Below, piece after piece: positions 35,410 to 43,333 of a DNA stretch of 64,000 nucleotides. The notes below the pieces were generated by a model that was given only the letters and a program-made list of their open reading frames with translations, searched no databases and was not told where the DNA came from. The translations under genes and the position numbers were made by a program. Location: NCBI RefSeq assembly GCF_014161445.1, contig NZ_JABBXA010000002.1:542351-606350 (forward strand), given 5' to 3'. The stretch comes from Microbispora sp. H13382 (GTDB lineage: Bacteria; Actinomycetota; Actinomycetes; Streptosporangiales; Streptosporangiaceae). Numbering within the stretch: position 1 is the first letter of the stretch; each line of letters opens with the position of its first letter.

Positions 35410-36161
35410 ATCTCGCCGGGACGCAGCTTGCGGCCCTGGAGCAGGGTCGTCAGCGTGACCAACTTGTAGTTCTCCTTCTCCAGCGCGGCGAGCACGCCCG
35501 GCATGACCTTGACCGTCTCGGGGACGATGTCGTGCAGCAGGATGACACCGTTGCGCTTGGCGAGCTTCAGCGTGCGTTCGGCGATCACCTTGGTGTCGCG
35601 GGCCTGCCAGTCGAGCGTGGACCCCGTCCACAGGATCTGCGGCAGCCCCAGGTCGACCATGAGACCGGAGACCCGGGAGTCGGTCGCGCCGTTCGGCGGG
35701 CGCATGTACTCGGGCCTCTTGCCGATCGTCTGGTAGATGACCTCCGAGGTGGTCGAGACCTCGTCGAACACCTCGCCGTCGGACAGCTTGGTGAGCGAGG
35801 GGTGGGTCCAGGTGTGGTTGCCGATGTCGTGACCCTCCTCGTAGATCCGCCTGGTGAGCTCGGGCCGGTAGGCCACCTTCCTGCCGAGCAGGAAGAAGGT
35901 GGCCTTCGCCTTGTGCTTCTTCAGCGTGTCGAGCAACGCGGGGGTGTAGTGCCACGGACCGTCGTCGAAGGTGAGGGCGATGCACTTGTACCGGGCGCAG
36001 TAGGGCTCGGTCTTCGTCTTCGTCTCGGCCTGCTTCGCCTCGGCCCGGGTCACGGCCGCCGTCTTCGTGGTGGCGGCGGTCGCGGATCCGGTCGGGGTGG
36101 GGACGACGCTCACGCCGGCTGCGCAGATACCGGCCATTACGATTCTTACTTTCCGCCACAT
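35388..36161 (-). CDS. Secreted polysaccharide deacetylase (NodB domain)
   Basis: A 257-residue exported CE4 enzyme that would remove N-acetyl groups from peptidoglycan, chitin-like or other surface glycans. The signal peptide is at about 1-30. Motif 1 is 'ALTFDDGPWHYTPALLDTL' (catalytic base Asp and metal Asp), motif 2 'HDIGNHTWTHPSL' (metal-binding H-x3-H), motif 3 'MRPPNGATDSRV', and motif 5 'GVILLHDIVPETV' (catalytic His). All essential metal ligands are present. Convergent overlap with the acyltransferase; the kinase-GH6 gene is 36 bp upstream on the same strand, so co-transcription is likely. Confidence 0.92.
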   Translation of the reverse strand: MWRKVRIVMAGICAAGVSVVPTPTGSATAATTKTAAVTRAEAKQAETKTKTEPYCARYKCIALTFDDGPWHYTPALLDTLKKHKAKATFFLLGRKVAYRPELTRRIYEEGHDIGNHTWTHPSLTKLSDGEVFDEVSTTSEVIYQTIGKRPEYMRPPNGATDSRVSGLMVDLGLPQILWTGSTLDWQARDTKVIAERTLKLAKRNGVILLHDIVPETVKVMPGVLAALEKENYKLVTLTTLLQGRKLRPGEIYPPRGK

Positions 36162-36197
36162 GTCGCGGGATCTTAGTGAAAACCGGCGAGATGGTCA

Positions 36198-38354
36198 TCA
36201 AAGCGGCGGAACGGCGTCCTTTGCCCGCTGCAGGGCGAGCTCCGGCCACCACGCGCCGCCGTACGGGGTGACGGTGCCGTACACCGGGTCCTCGGCGCCG
36301 CCCTCTCCCCGGGTGCAGCGGTCGTCGGACATGCCGACCGGCCGCACCCACAGGTACGCGTCCACGAGCGGGCTGCCGGTCCGGGTGGTCGGCCGCACGC
36401 CGACGCCACGCCCCGGCGGGTTGCACCAGACCTCGGGGTCCTTGTACCTGCCCGCCGGCGGGTTCCACTCGCCCCTGCCGTTCCTGCTGGTGTCGATCAC
36501 GAAGTGGGGGAGCCCGGCCGTTCCCGCGTCCGTACCGGCGTCGGAGCACGTGGCGGCGCCCGCGGACACGGACTTCACACAGGCGGCCAGGCGGGTGCCG
36601 TACGCGATGAGCCGGTCGGTTCTCTGATATCCGGCGGCGTTCAGATAGAAGCCGTCGGCCCCGGCGATCCCGGCCTTCACCAGCCGCGCGGCCGCGACCT
36701 CGGGGGACGGCCAGCCGTCCAGGCTGCCGTCGAGGTAGACGGCGGTGTTCGGCAGCGCGCCGAGCCGCTCGACCGCCGAGGCGAGCATGCGCAGTCTGGC
36801 TTTCTGATCGTCGGCGTCGCCGAGGGAACAGTCGGGCGAAGCGGGCAACTCGGCGAGGCTGTTGGGCTCCAGCACGAACACCGCGCTCCGGTCGCCGACG
36901 GACGACGCGATCGCGTCGATCCACGCGAGATACTCCGCCGAATCCGCCGCGCCGCCCTCGTTGCACGCCCGCAGCGGGATGTGGTCGGTGACGAAGACCG
37001 GCACCGCGCCCAGCCGCGCCGCCGCTTCCACCGTGGCACTCGTCGTACTGGCCGCCTGCGCCGCGTCGATCTGTCCCAGCCACACGGCCCTCGGCGCGGC
37101 GGCCAGCTTCCGGATCAACGCGGCGTCCGCGGCCCGGCCGGCCGTCTCCAGGGCCGACGCCTGTGTGGCCTCGTCGCCGGTCGGGCTCGCGTAGAGCCGT
37201 ACGGCCTGCCCCCGGAGCGGATTGCCGCCGGCCGGAGCGCCGGCGGTCGCGGGTGAGACCTGCCCTCCACCCGGCGTCCGCCCTCCGCCCGATGCCTGGT
37301 GCCCGCCCGACGAGGCCGACTGGACGGCGACGACGACCCCGGCCGTGACCAGGACGGCCGCGGCGGCGGTCGCGATCCCCAGGCGTGATCCGGACCATCG
37401 CCTCGTCCGGGTGTCCGCGCCGGGCGTCCCGGCACCGGCCCGTGTCCCGTCCGGTGCTGCGACCGCGGCCGCCGTGCCCAGCCGCGAGACCTCGGGCGCG
37501 GTGCCCCGCCACGCGGCCTCGGGCGCGGGGGTGACGGGCTCGTGACCGGTCAGCATCTCGACCAGCCGCTGCGCGGTGGGGCGGTGGACCGGGTCCTTCG
37601 CCAGCGCGAGCTCGACGATCGACCGAAGCCGGGGGTCGAGGCCGGAGATGTGCGGAGGCTCGTGCAGCACCCGGTAGAGGATGCCCGGGATCGACTCCCC
37701 GCTGAACGGCGCCCGGCCCGAGGCGGTGTAGGCGACCAGGGCGCCCCAGGCGAAGATGTCGGACGCCGGGGTGAGGCGGTCGCCCTTCGCCTGCTCCGGC
37801 GACATGAAGGACGGCGTTCCCGCGACGATGCCGCTGATGTCCGCCGTGGTGTCGGTGACCTGGGCGATGCCGAAGTCGATGACCTTGGGGCCGACCGGCG
37901 ACAGCAGCACGTTCGACGGCTTGAGGTCGCGGTGGATCACCCCCGCGCTGTGGATCGCCTGCAGCGCCACGGCCACGTTGACCGCCACCGCCTCCAGGCT
38001 CGACCCCGACAGCGGCCCTCGCTCCCGCACGACCTCCTGAAGCGTGGGCCCGGGGACGTATTCGGTGGCGAGGTAGGCGGTCTCGCCGTCCAGCCCCGCG
38101 CCGAGGACGGCGGCGGTGCAGAAACGCGCCACCCGCTGCGCGGCGGCGACCTCGCGCCGGAACCGGCGGAGGAAGCCGGGGTCGGCCGCCCACTGTGGAT
38201 GGATCACCTTGACCGCCGCGTCGCGGCCCTCGGCGTCCCGGCCGAGGTAGACCACGCCCATGCCGCCCTGACCGAGCCTGCCGAGGATGCGGAACGGCCC
38301 GATTCGCCGGGGATCGCCGTCCCGAGGTCCTTCGCCCTCCGCGCCGCTCGTCAT
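36198..38354 (-). CDS. Transmembrane Ser/Thr protein kinase fused to a GH6 cellulase-like ectodomain
   Basis: A 718-residue receptor-like kinase. Residues about 18-270 are a PknB-type kinase with 'GRLGQGGMGVVYLG' (glycine loop), 'AAVKVI' (lysine), 'VIHRDLKPSNVLL' (catalytic loop, about 138-147), 'VIDFGIAQ' and 'GTPSFMSPEQ', so it should be active. A Pro/Ala/Gly linker leads to one membrane helix (about 325-346) and another Gly-rich linker. Residues about 383-718 are a glycoside hydrolase family 6 fold: 'RAVWLGQ', 'AEYLAWIDAIASSV', 'AVYLDGSLDGWPSP', 'FVIDTSRNGRGEW', 'VWCNPPGRGVGVRPT', 'DAYLWVRPVG'. Where GH6 enzymes have R-D-C and E-P-D, this protein has R-A463-C and E-P-N498, so the main catalytic acids look replaced. 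The ectodomain is probably a sensor of cello-oligosaccharides or another beta-glucan. Start ATG behind GAGGAG. Confidence 0.88.
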   Translation of the reverse strand: MTSGAEGEGPRDGDPRRIGPFRILGRLGQGGMGVVYLGRDAEGRDAAVKVIHPQWAADPGFLRRFRREVAAAQRVARFCTAAVLGAGLDGETAYLATEYVPGPTLQEVVRERGPLSGSSLEAVAVNVAVALQAIHSAGVIHRDLKPSNVLLSPVGPKVIDFGIAQVTDTTADISGIVAGTPSFMSPEQAKGDRLTPASDIFAWGALVAYTASGRAPFSGESIPGILYRVLHEPPHISGLDPRLRSIVELALAKDPVHRPTAQRLVEMLTGHEPVTPAPEAAWRGTAPEVSRLGTAAAVAAPDGTRAGAGTPGADTRTRRWSGSRLGIATAAAAVLVTAGVVVAVQSASSGGHQASGGGRTPGGGQVSPATAGAPAGGNPLRGQAVRLYASPTGDEATQASALETAGRAADAALIRKLAAAPRAVWLGQIDAAQAASTTSATVEAAARLGAVPVFVTDHIPLRACNEGGAADSAEYLAWIDAIASSVGDRSAVFVLEPNSLAELPASPDCSLGDADDQKARLRMLASAVERLGALPNTAVYLDGSLDGWPSPEVAAARLVKAGIAGADGFYLNAAGYQRTDRLIAYGTRLAACVKSVSAGAATCSDAGTDAGTAGLPHFVIDTSRNGRGEWNPPAGRYKDPEVWCNPPGRGVGVRPTTRTGSPLVDAYLWVRPVGMSDDRCTRGEGGAEDPVYGTVTPYGGAWWPELALQRAKDAVPPL

Positions 38355-38495
38355 GTTCTCCTCGATCGCCCGGTTACCGCGTGATCCTAACCAGGCGCTC
38401 CTTCCGCCGACCAGGCGGCGTACAGCGGGCGTCAAGGGACTTGAAAGCGTCGCGGCGCAGACTGCGTGCAACGACGCAGGAAAGGAACCCCAGCC

Positions 38496-38972
38496 ATGAC
38501 CCTCACCCGCTCCCTGGCCGGAATCACGCTCGCGGCCGGCATTCTGGCCCTCGCCCCGATCGCCACCGCCACGGCCGCCCAGGCCGCCCCGGCCAAGCCC
38601 TGGGGCCCCTACTACGCGGCCGGGTCGAAGGCCAAGACGAGCGGCTCGCTGACCGCCGCGGCCAAGAACGACCCGAGCCTGCCCGCGCCGTACGTGAAGG
38701 TCGCCGGCAGCGTCACCAGCCTGAACCGCAAGGCGTCCACCTGCGGCTGGGCCCTGTTCCGCGTCAGCTACTTCGACTCCGCCAACCAGCCGCACCTGGC
38801 GTACCGCAACTACCGCACCTGCTCCTACGGAGCGAAGAAGCAGTTCGCCTTCACCATCAAGAACGTCGGCGAGGTCGAGCTCAAGGTCTGCTCCGAGGCC
38901 AAGGCCGCCAAGCCGTCCCTCAACTGCCAGTACGCCGGCACCTGGAAGACGCTGTACGCGTACTACAAGTAG
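38496..38972 (+). CDS. Small secreted cysteine-containing protein
   Basis: A 158-residue exported protein with a clear signal peptide ('LAGITLAAGILALAPIATATAAQA'). The mature domain is basic and beta-rich, with four cysteines ('STCGWALFRVSYFDSANQPH', 'YRTCSYGAKKQFAF', 'ELKVCSEAKA', 'SLNCQYAG') that could form two disulfides. No family was recognised. The ATG has AAGGAA. It is divergent from the kinase-GH6 gene with about 140 bp between, so it could be a target or ligand of that pathway; this is proximity only. Confidence 0.75.
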   Translation: MTLTRSLAGITLAAGILALAPIATATAAQAAPAKPWGPYYAAGSKAKTSGSLTAAAKNDPSLPAPYVKVAGSVTSLNRKASTCGWALFRVSYFDSANQPHLAYRNYRTCSYGAKKQFAFTIKNVGEVELKVCSEAKAAKPSLNCQYAGTWKTLYAYYK

Positions 38973-39042
38973 GGACGCGTGAGCGGTCCGCAGGGGGCGT
39001 ACGGGGTGCCGCCGGAACAGGCGAATCTCCTATCGTTAGGGC

Positions 39043-40101
39043 ATGCCTCGATTCCGCTCGATCCTCGACACCATGCCGGCCTACAAGCCCGGCAAGGCCG
39101 TGGTCTCCCCGGACGGCCGGTCCTACAAGCTGTCCTCCAACGAGAGCCCCTTCGGGCCCCTGCCGTCGGTGGTGGAGGCGATCGCGCGGGCGGCCACGGA
39201 GATCCACCGTTATCCCGACCCCGGTGCGGTCCGGCTTACCGAGACGCTCGCCGAACGGTTCGGGGTGCCCTACGACCACGTCGCGCTCGGCGCCGGATCG
39301 GTGGCGGTCGCCCAGCAGATCCTCGAAGCGGTCGGTGAGCCCGGCGCCGACGTGGTCTACGCCTGGCGCTCCTTCGAGGCCTACCCGCTGCTGGTCGGCC
39401 TCTCGGGCGCCAACGCCGTCGAGGTGCCGCTGCGCGACGAGACGCACGACCTCGACGCGATGGCCGAGGCCATCACGCCCGAGACGCGCCTGGTCTTCGT
39501 GTGCAACCCCAACAACCCGACCGGGACGGCGAACCGGACCGAGGAGCTCGTGCGCTTCCTCGACCGCGTGCCGGAGAACGTCACCGTCGTCCTCGACGAG
39601 GCCTACCGGGAGTACGTCAGGGACGTGGACGTGCCCGACGGCCTCACGCTCTACCGCGACCGTCCCAACGTCGCCGTCCTGCGCACGTTCTCCAAGGCGT
39701 ACGGCCTCGCGGGGCTGCGGGTCGGCTACCTGATCGGGCACGAGCCCGTCGCCGCCGCCGTCCGGAAGACGCTGCTGCCCTTCGCGGTCAACCACCTCGC
39801 GCAGGCCGCCGCGATCGCGTCCCTGCAGGCGGAGGACGAGTTGCAGGAGCGGGTCGAGAACGTGGTCAAGGAGCGCGCCCGCGTCCGGGAGACGCTGCTG
39901 TCGCAGGGCTGGACCGTCCCGCCCACCGAGGCCAACTTCGTCTGGTTGCGCCTCGGCGAGCGCACGATGGAGTTCGCCGGCGAGTGCGCGGCCGTGGGCG
40001 TCGCGGTGCGCCCGTTCGAGGGCGAGGGGGCCCGGATCTCCATCGGCGACCCCGAGTCCAACGACGTCTTCCTCGCCGCCGCCGCGGAGTTCAGGCGCTG
40101 A
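39043..40101 (+). CDS. HisC-like PLP aminotransferase
   Basis: A 352-residue fold-type I aminotransferase of the histidinol-phosphate/aromatic aminotransferase group. Landmarks are '[39 protein letters not shown]', '[15 protein letters not shown]', '[15 protein letters not shown]', the PLP-Asp/Tyr '[15 protein letters not shown]', the Schiff-base lysine '[19 protein letters not shown]' and '[14 protein letters not shown]'. It is isolated from any his operon. Many actinomycetes carry such stand-alone HisC paralogues, some annotated as aromatic aminotransferase (Pat), so the in vivo substrate is uncertain. The start has only a weak ribosome site. Confidence 0.88.
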   Translation: MPRFRSILDTMPAYKPGKAVVSPDGRSYKLSSNESPFGPLPSVVEAIARAATEIHRYPDPGAVRLTETLAERFGVPYDHVALGAGSVAVAQQILEAVGEPGADVVYAWRSFEAYPLLVGLSGANAVEVPLRDETHDLDAMAEAITPETRLVFVCNPNNPTGTANRTEELVRFLDRVPENVTVVLDEAYREYVRDVDVPDGLTLYRDRPNVAVLRTFSKAYGLAGLRVGYLIGHEPVAAAVRKTLLPFAVNHLAQAAAIASLQAEDELQERVENVVKERARVRETLLSQGWTVPPTEANFVWLRLGERTMEFAGECAAVGVAVRPFEGEGARISIGDPESNDVFLAAAAEFRR

Positions 40102-40212
40102 CACGGGCGCCGGGCCGCTCACCGGTCTCTACTGCGTCCGCGACCCGGAGAAGCTGTCCCGCATCGGAGCCGAGGCCCGGCTAACCCTGCGCTGAGTCGG
40201 TGGGAACGGGTC

Positions 40213-40683
40213 CTAGCGAGCGGGGTAGTACTGCCGGACGAGCGCGTTCGTGCTCTCCCCTATCTGGTCGAGACCGGCTCCGAGCTCGACCAGGATCCGC
40301 GACGCCCCACTCTCGCCGTCGCGGATGAGCCCGAGCAGGATGTGCTCGGTGCCGATGCGGTCGTGGCCGAGCCGTACGGACTCCTGGTTCGCCGACTCGA
40401 GGAGCTTGCCACCCGACGGGCTGAACGGAATGGGCTCACCCGGATTCGGAGCCGCCTGGCCTTGCCCGATGATCTCCTTGACCCGCAGGCGCACATCCTC
40501 GAGGGTCAGGCCCAGGCCCTTGAGCACCGCGCTCTTGAGTACCTGGGCGCCGATGCCCTCGTCCTCACGGATCAGACCGAGGAGAACGTGCTCGGTGCCG
40601 ATGGACGGGTGGCTGAACATCCTGGCCTCCTCCTGGGCCAGGATGACGACGCGTCGCGCTCGGTTGGTGAATTTCTCGTACAT
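40213..40683 (-). CDS. Stand-alone Clp N-terminal domain protein
   Basis: A 156-residue protein consisting of the double Clp-N (ClpC/ClpA N-terminal) repeat only. Repeat 1 is 'YEKFTNRARRVVILAQEEARMFSHPSIGTEHVLLGLIREDEG' and repeat 2 'LLESANQESVRLGHDRIGTEHILLGLIRDGESGASRIL'. There is no AAA module. Such proteins may act as adaptors or antagonists that compete for Clp substrates or adaptors (compare plant ClpT and stand-alone ClpC-N paralogues). The ATG behind GAGGAGCGG was chosen over a longer frame. Monocistronic. Confidence 0.9.
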   Translation of the reverse strand: MYEKFTNRARRVVILAQEEARMFSHPSIGTEHVLLGLIREDEGIGAQVLKSAVLKGLGLTLEDVRLRVKEIIGQGQAAPNPGEPIPFSPSGGKLLESANQESVRLGHDRIGTEHILLGLIRDGESGASRILVELGAGLDQIGESTNALVRQYYPAR

Positions 40684-40824
40684 ACCGCCGCTCCTCGCAA
40701 TGCAGTTCAGTGAACCCATTCGGGTCCGGCGGACGTCGTCCGCCGTGATGACTGAATTGCCCTGTGACGGTAGTGGATCTCGGTAAAACTCGCAGGCGCG
40801 CGGCCGGCGGGCGCTATGGGGCGT

Positions 40825-41790
40825 TCACGGTTCGGAGGCCGGCTGCGCGGCCGGATGGCTCCCGGCACCCGCGGGGGTCTCCTGCTCCGCAGGCCTCCCA
40901 TCCACCCGGTTGCGGCGCTCGGTGGAGACCACCAGCGCGACCCCCGCGACGATCAGGCCTCCCGCGACGAGCATGGCCGCGGTGACCGGTTCCGACAGGA
41001 TCGCCGCTCCGAGGATCACCGCCACCACCGGGTTCACGTACGCGTAGGTGGACACGAGCGAGATCGGCGCGTGGCCGAGCAGCCAGATGTACGAGGTGAA
41101 GCCGACCAGGGAGCCCACCAGCACCAGGTAGGCCAGGGCCGCCCACGACTGCCCGCTCACCGAGGCGAGATGCAGACGCTCGCCCTGCGCGGCGCCCATG
41201 ACGAGCAGCGCGGCGCCGCCCACCGCCATCTCGATCGTGCTGGCCACGAACGGGTTGGCCGGCATCGGGATCCGCGGGGACAGGAACGACCCCAGCGACC
41301 ACGACACCGAGCCCAGCAGCACCACGGTGATGCCTGCCCCGCTGCCCGACGCGTTGCCGCCGTGCAGTGAGAGGAAGGCGACGCCGGCGAAGCCGACCAG
41401 CACCCCGGCCAGCGTCAGCACGTGCGGCCGGTCGCGGAAGACCGTCCTGAGCACGATCAGCCACAGCGGGGTCGAGGCGACGAGCAGCGCGGCCAGGCCG
41501 CTGGAGATGTGCTGCTCGGCCACGGCGACCATGCCGTTGCCCCCGGCGAGGAGCAGGAGCCCGACGAGCGCGGCGCCGCCGAACTCCTGCCATCTCATCC
41601 TGAACGGCACGGCCCTGACGAGCAGGACCCCGCCGAGGACCAGCGCCGCCGCGACGAAACGGAGACCACCGCTCGTCATCGGCGGAAGGGTCCGGATGGC
41701 GATGGCGATGCCGAGGTACGTCGAGCCCCACACCACGTACACGGCCGCCAAGGCCAACCACACCCGTACGTCATGACCGTTCCGTTCCAT
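40825..41790 (-). CDS. EamA-family (DMT) transporter
   Basis: A 321-residue ten-helix drug/metabolite transporter with two EamA halves. It starts 'VWLALAAVYVVWGSTYLGIAIAI', the YedA/RhaT-like signature, with the second half 'GITVVLLGSVSWSLGSFLSPRIP' and 'PISLVSTYAYVNPVVAVILGAAILSEPVT'. A hydrophilic Pro/Ala tail of about 30 residues ends the protein. Substrate unknown; relatives export amino acids or metabolites. The neighbouring regulator gene starts about 1.4 kb upstream on the same strand and ends 36 bp before this gene, so they may be an operon. Confidence 0.88.
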   Translation of the reverse strand: MERNGHDVRVWLALAAVYVVWGSTYLGIAIAIRTLPPMTSGGLRFVAAALVLGGVLLVRAVPFRMRWQEFGGAALVGLLLLAGGNGMVAVAEQHISSGLAALLVASTPLWLIVLRTVFRDRPHVLTLAGVLVGFAGVAFLSLHGGNASGSGAGITVVLLGSVSWSLGSFLSPRIPMPANPFVASTIEMAVGGAALLVMGAAQGERLHLASVSGQSWAALAYLVLVGSLVGFTSYIWLLGHAPISLVSTYAYVNPVVAVILGAAILSEPVTAAMLVAGGLIVAGVALVVSTERRNRVDGRPAEQETPAGAGSHPAAQPASEP

Positions 41791-41826
41791 GGGTCATGAC
41801 GATAGAGCGTCGCTTCCGGACGCTGA

Positions 41827-43173
41827 TTACCGGTTCAGCTTCTCCACGATGAGCCGGTAGAGCTGACGCGGCCGGCCCGGCTGGGGAGTGCGGTTCGGCG
41901 GAAGCGGCCACGCGAGTCCCTCGTCAACCAGCGTGCGCAGCAACCGCCTGGCCGTACGCGGGGTCACCCCGAGCATGCGCCCGGCGCCCTCCGCGTCCAC
42001 GACCGTGTCCCCACCCTCCAGCTTGGCGGCCAGGCGCGCCAGCACCTCGACCCCCTTGGGCTTGATCGGCCCGCCGGGCTGGGGCGGCATCCGGGGCGGC
42101 GGCACCAGTGCGCGGCCCTCCCTGTCCACCGCGAAGCCCTGCGGCTGCTTGCCGCCCTGGGTGCGGGCGAGCGCGCCCCTCGCGTGTGTCTCGGCCTCGT
42201 GCGTGGTGCGGCCCATCCCCACACCCACCTCGACGGCCAGGCCCAGCTCCTCGCGGATCCTGGCGGCGAACGGCAGGATCCGGAACCCGTCGGTGGCCGC
42301 CGCGATCGAGCCCTTGGTGGCCACCACCAGGTAGCTGTGGTCGTCGATCGGCCACACGCTCGCGTTGATCCGGTTGGCCTCCTGCACGAGCAGGCGGTGC
42401 AGCGACAGCCGCAGCTCGTCACGCCAGTAGCGCGGCGCGGCCCGCCGAACCGGTTCGCGTAGCGTCGGCACCTCGACCAGCACCACCGTGAGCTGCGACT
42501 CCTCCAGCCGGTGGCGTGCGCCGAGCAGCGCCGCCGTGTGCAGCGCCGTGCGTACGGCCGCGGAGGTCGGCCGTATCGGCACCACCGGCACCCCGGCGGA
42601 TGTCAGCCGGTCGGCCACGCCCTGGACGCAGGTGAGCGCGCCCGTCGTGGCCCCCTGGCGGAGCAGCCGCTCGTGAAAGGCCGTGATCGTGCCGACCGGG
42701 CCCGGCTCGTCCCGGCTGTGCACCTCTCCGGAGGAGAGGTTGAGGTCCGCGTACGCCTCGTCGATCTCCGGCCGGCCGAGCACGTCGACGCTCACCCGGC
42801 GCGGATCGATTCGCTCATCCAGCGCGGCCCGCGCGATCGCCGCCACGATCGCGGCCCCGCCGAGCTGCACGTGCGTCGCGGGCATCGTCAGCACCCCGGC
42901 CCGCCGCGCGAGCTCGAAGGGCACCGGGCTCGCGAACAGACACGCGTCCACACCCGGACCGAGCCGGGTCACCTTGTCCGCCGCCTCCTGCTCGTCTCGG
43001 TACGCGGCGGCGACCAGCCGGCAGGGCACCGGGGCAGCCGAGTGCCCCATGAGCATCACCCGCTCGACCAGATCGTGCGACCCCACCACGCCGATGGTGA
43101 GGTCGGGTGTCACCGTGCCCAGACGTGACCCGCGCGCAGTGTCTTCCGTGCGCTCGACCAATGTTCGTCCCAT
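41827..43173 (-). CDS. Large transcriptional-regulator-like protein with GGDEF/cyclase-like fold and C-terminal wHTH
   Basis: A 448-residue cytoplasmic protein. The N-terminal part ('TIGVVGSHDLVERVMLMG', 'ACLFASPVPFELARRAGVLTMPATHV') resembles a PAS-less Rossmann-like sensor. The middle, 'VWPIDDHSYLVVATKGSI' and 'GLAVEVGVGMGRTTHEAETHARGAL', has the layout of nucleotide-cyclase/GTP-cyclohydrolase III-like folds, but no intact GGDEF motif. The C-terminus 'GGDTVVDAEGAGRMLGVTPRTARRLLRTLVDEGLAW' is a helix-turn-helix. The name of this family is not certain to me. The ATG at 43173 has a GAGGG site. It lies 160 bp downstream of murA on the same strand. Confidence 0.6.
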   Translation of the reverse strand: MGRTLVERTEDTARGSRLGTVTPDLTIGVVGSHDLVERVMLMGHSAAPVPCRLVAAAYRDEQEAADKVTRLGPGVDACLFASPVPFELARRAGVLTMPATHVQLGGAAIVAAIARAALDERIDPRRVSVDVLGRPEIDEAYADLNLSSGEVHSRDEPGPVGTITAFHERLLRQGATTGALTCVQGVADRLTSAGVPVVPIRPTSAAVRTALHTAALLGARHRLEESQLTVVLVEVPTLREPVRRAAPRYWRDELRLSLHRLLVQEANRINASVWPIDDHSYLVVATKGSIAAATDGFRILPFAARIREELGLAVEVGVGMGRTTHEAETHARGALARTQGGKQPQGFAVDREGRALVPPPRMPPQPGGPIKPKGVEVLARLAAKLEGGDTVVDAEGAGRMLGVTPRTARRLLRTLVDEGLAWPLPPNRTPQPGRPRQLYRLIVEKLNR

Positions 43174-43333
43174 CCCACGTCGCCCTCGTTGTTGTGGCTT
43201 CTCTTTGGAACGATCGCTGGTTAAGGCCGTAATGTCACGCCCAGATTTACCGGAATACCATTCTGGGTAGTCCCGGCGGTTCCGTAATTCGGAAGGTCTC
43301 TCCTGGTCAGGGCATTAGTAAAGGTTTCCGGAC

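Noticed and set aside
34144-38193. Minus-strand open frame of 1349 codons
   Set aside because: It crosses the acyltransferase, deacetylase and kinase-GH6 genes in the wrong frame; Arg/Ala/Gly-rich composition without motifs. A GC-rich shadow.
38355-38495. Promoter elements between the kinase-GH6 gene and the small exported protein
   Set aside because: TTGAAA is visible but no acceptable -10 element at the right distance, so no promoter is called.
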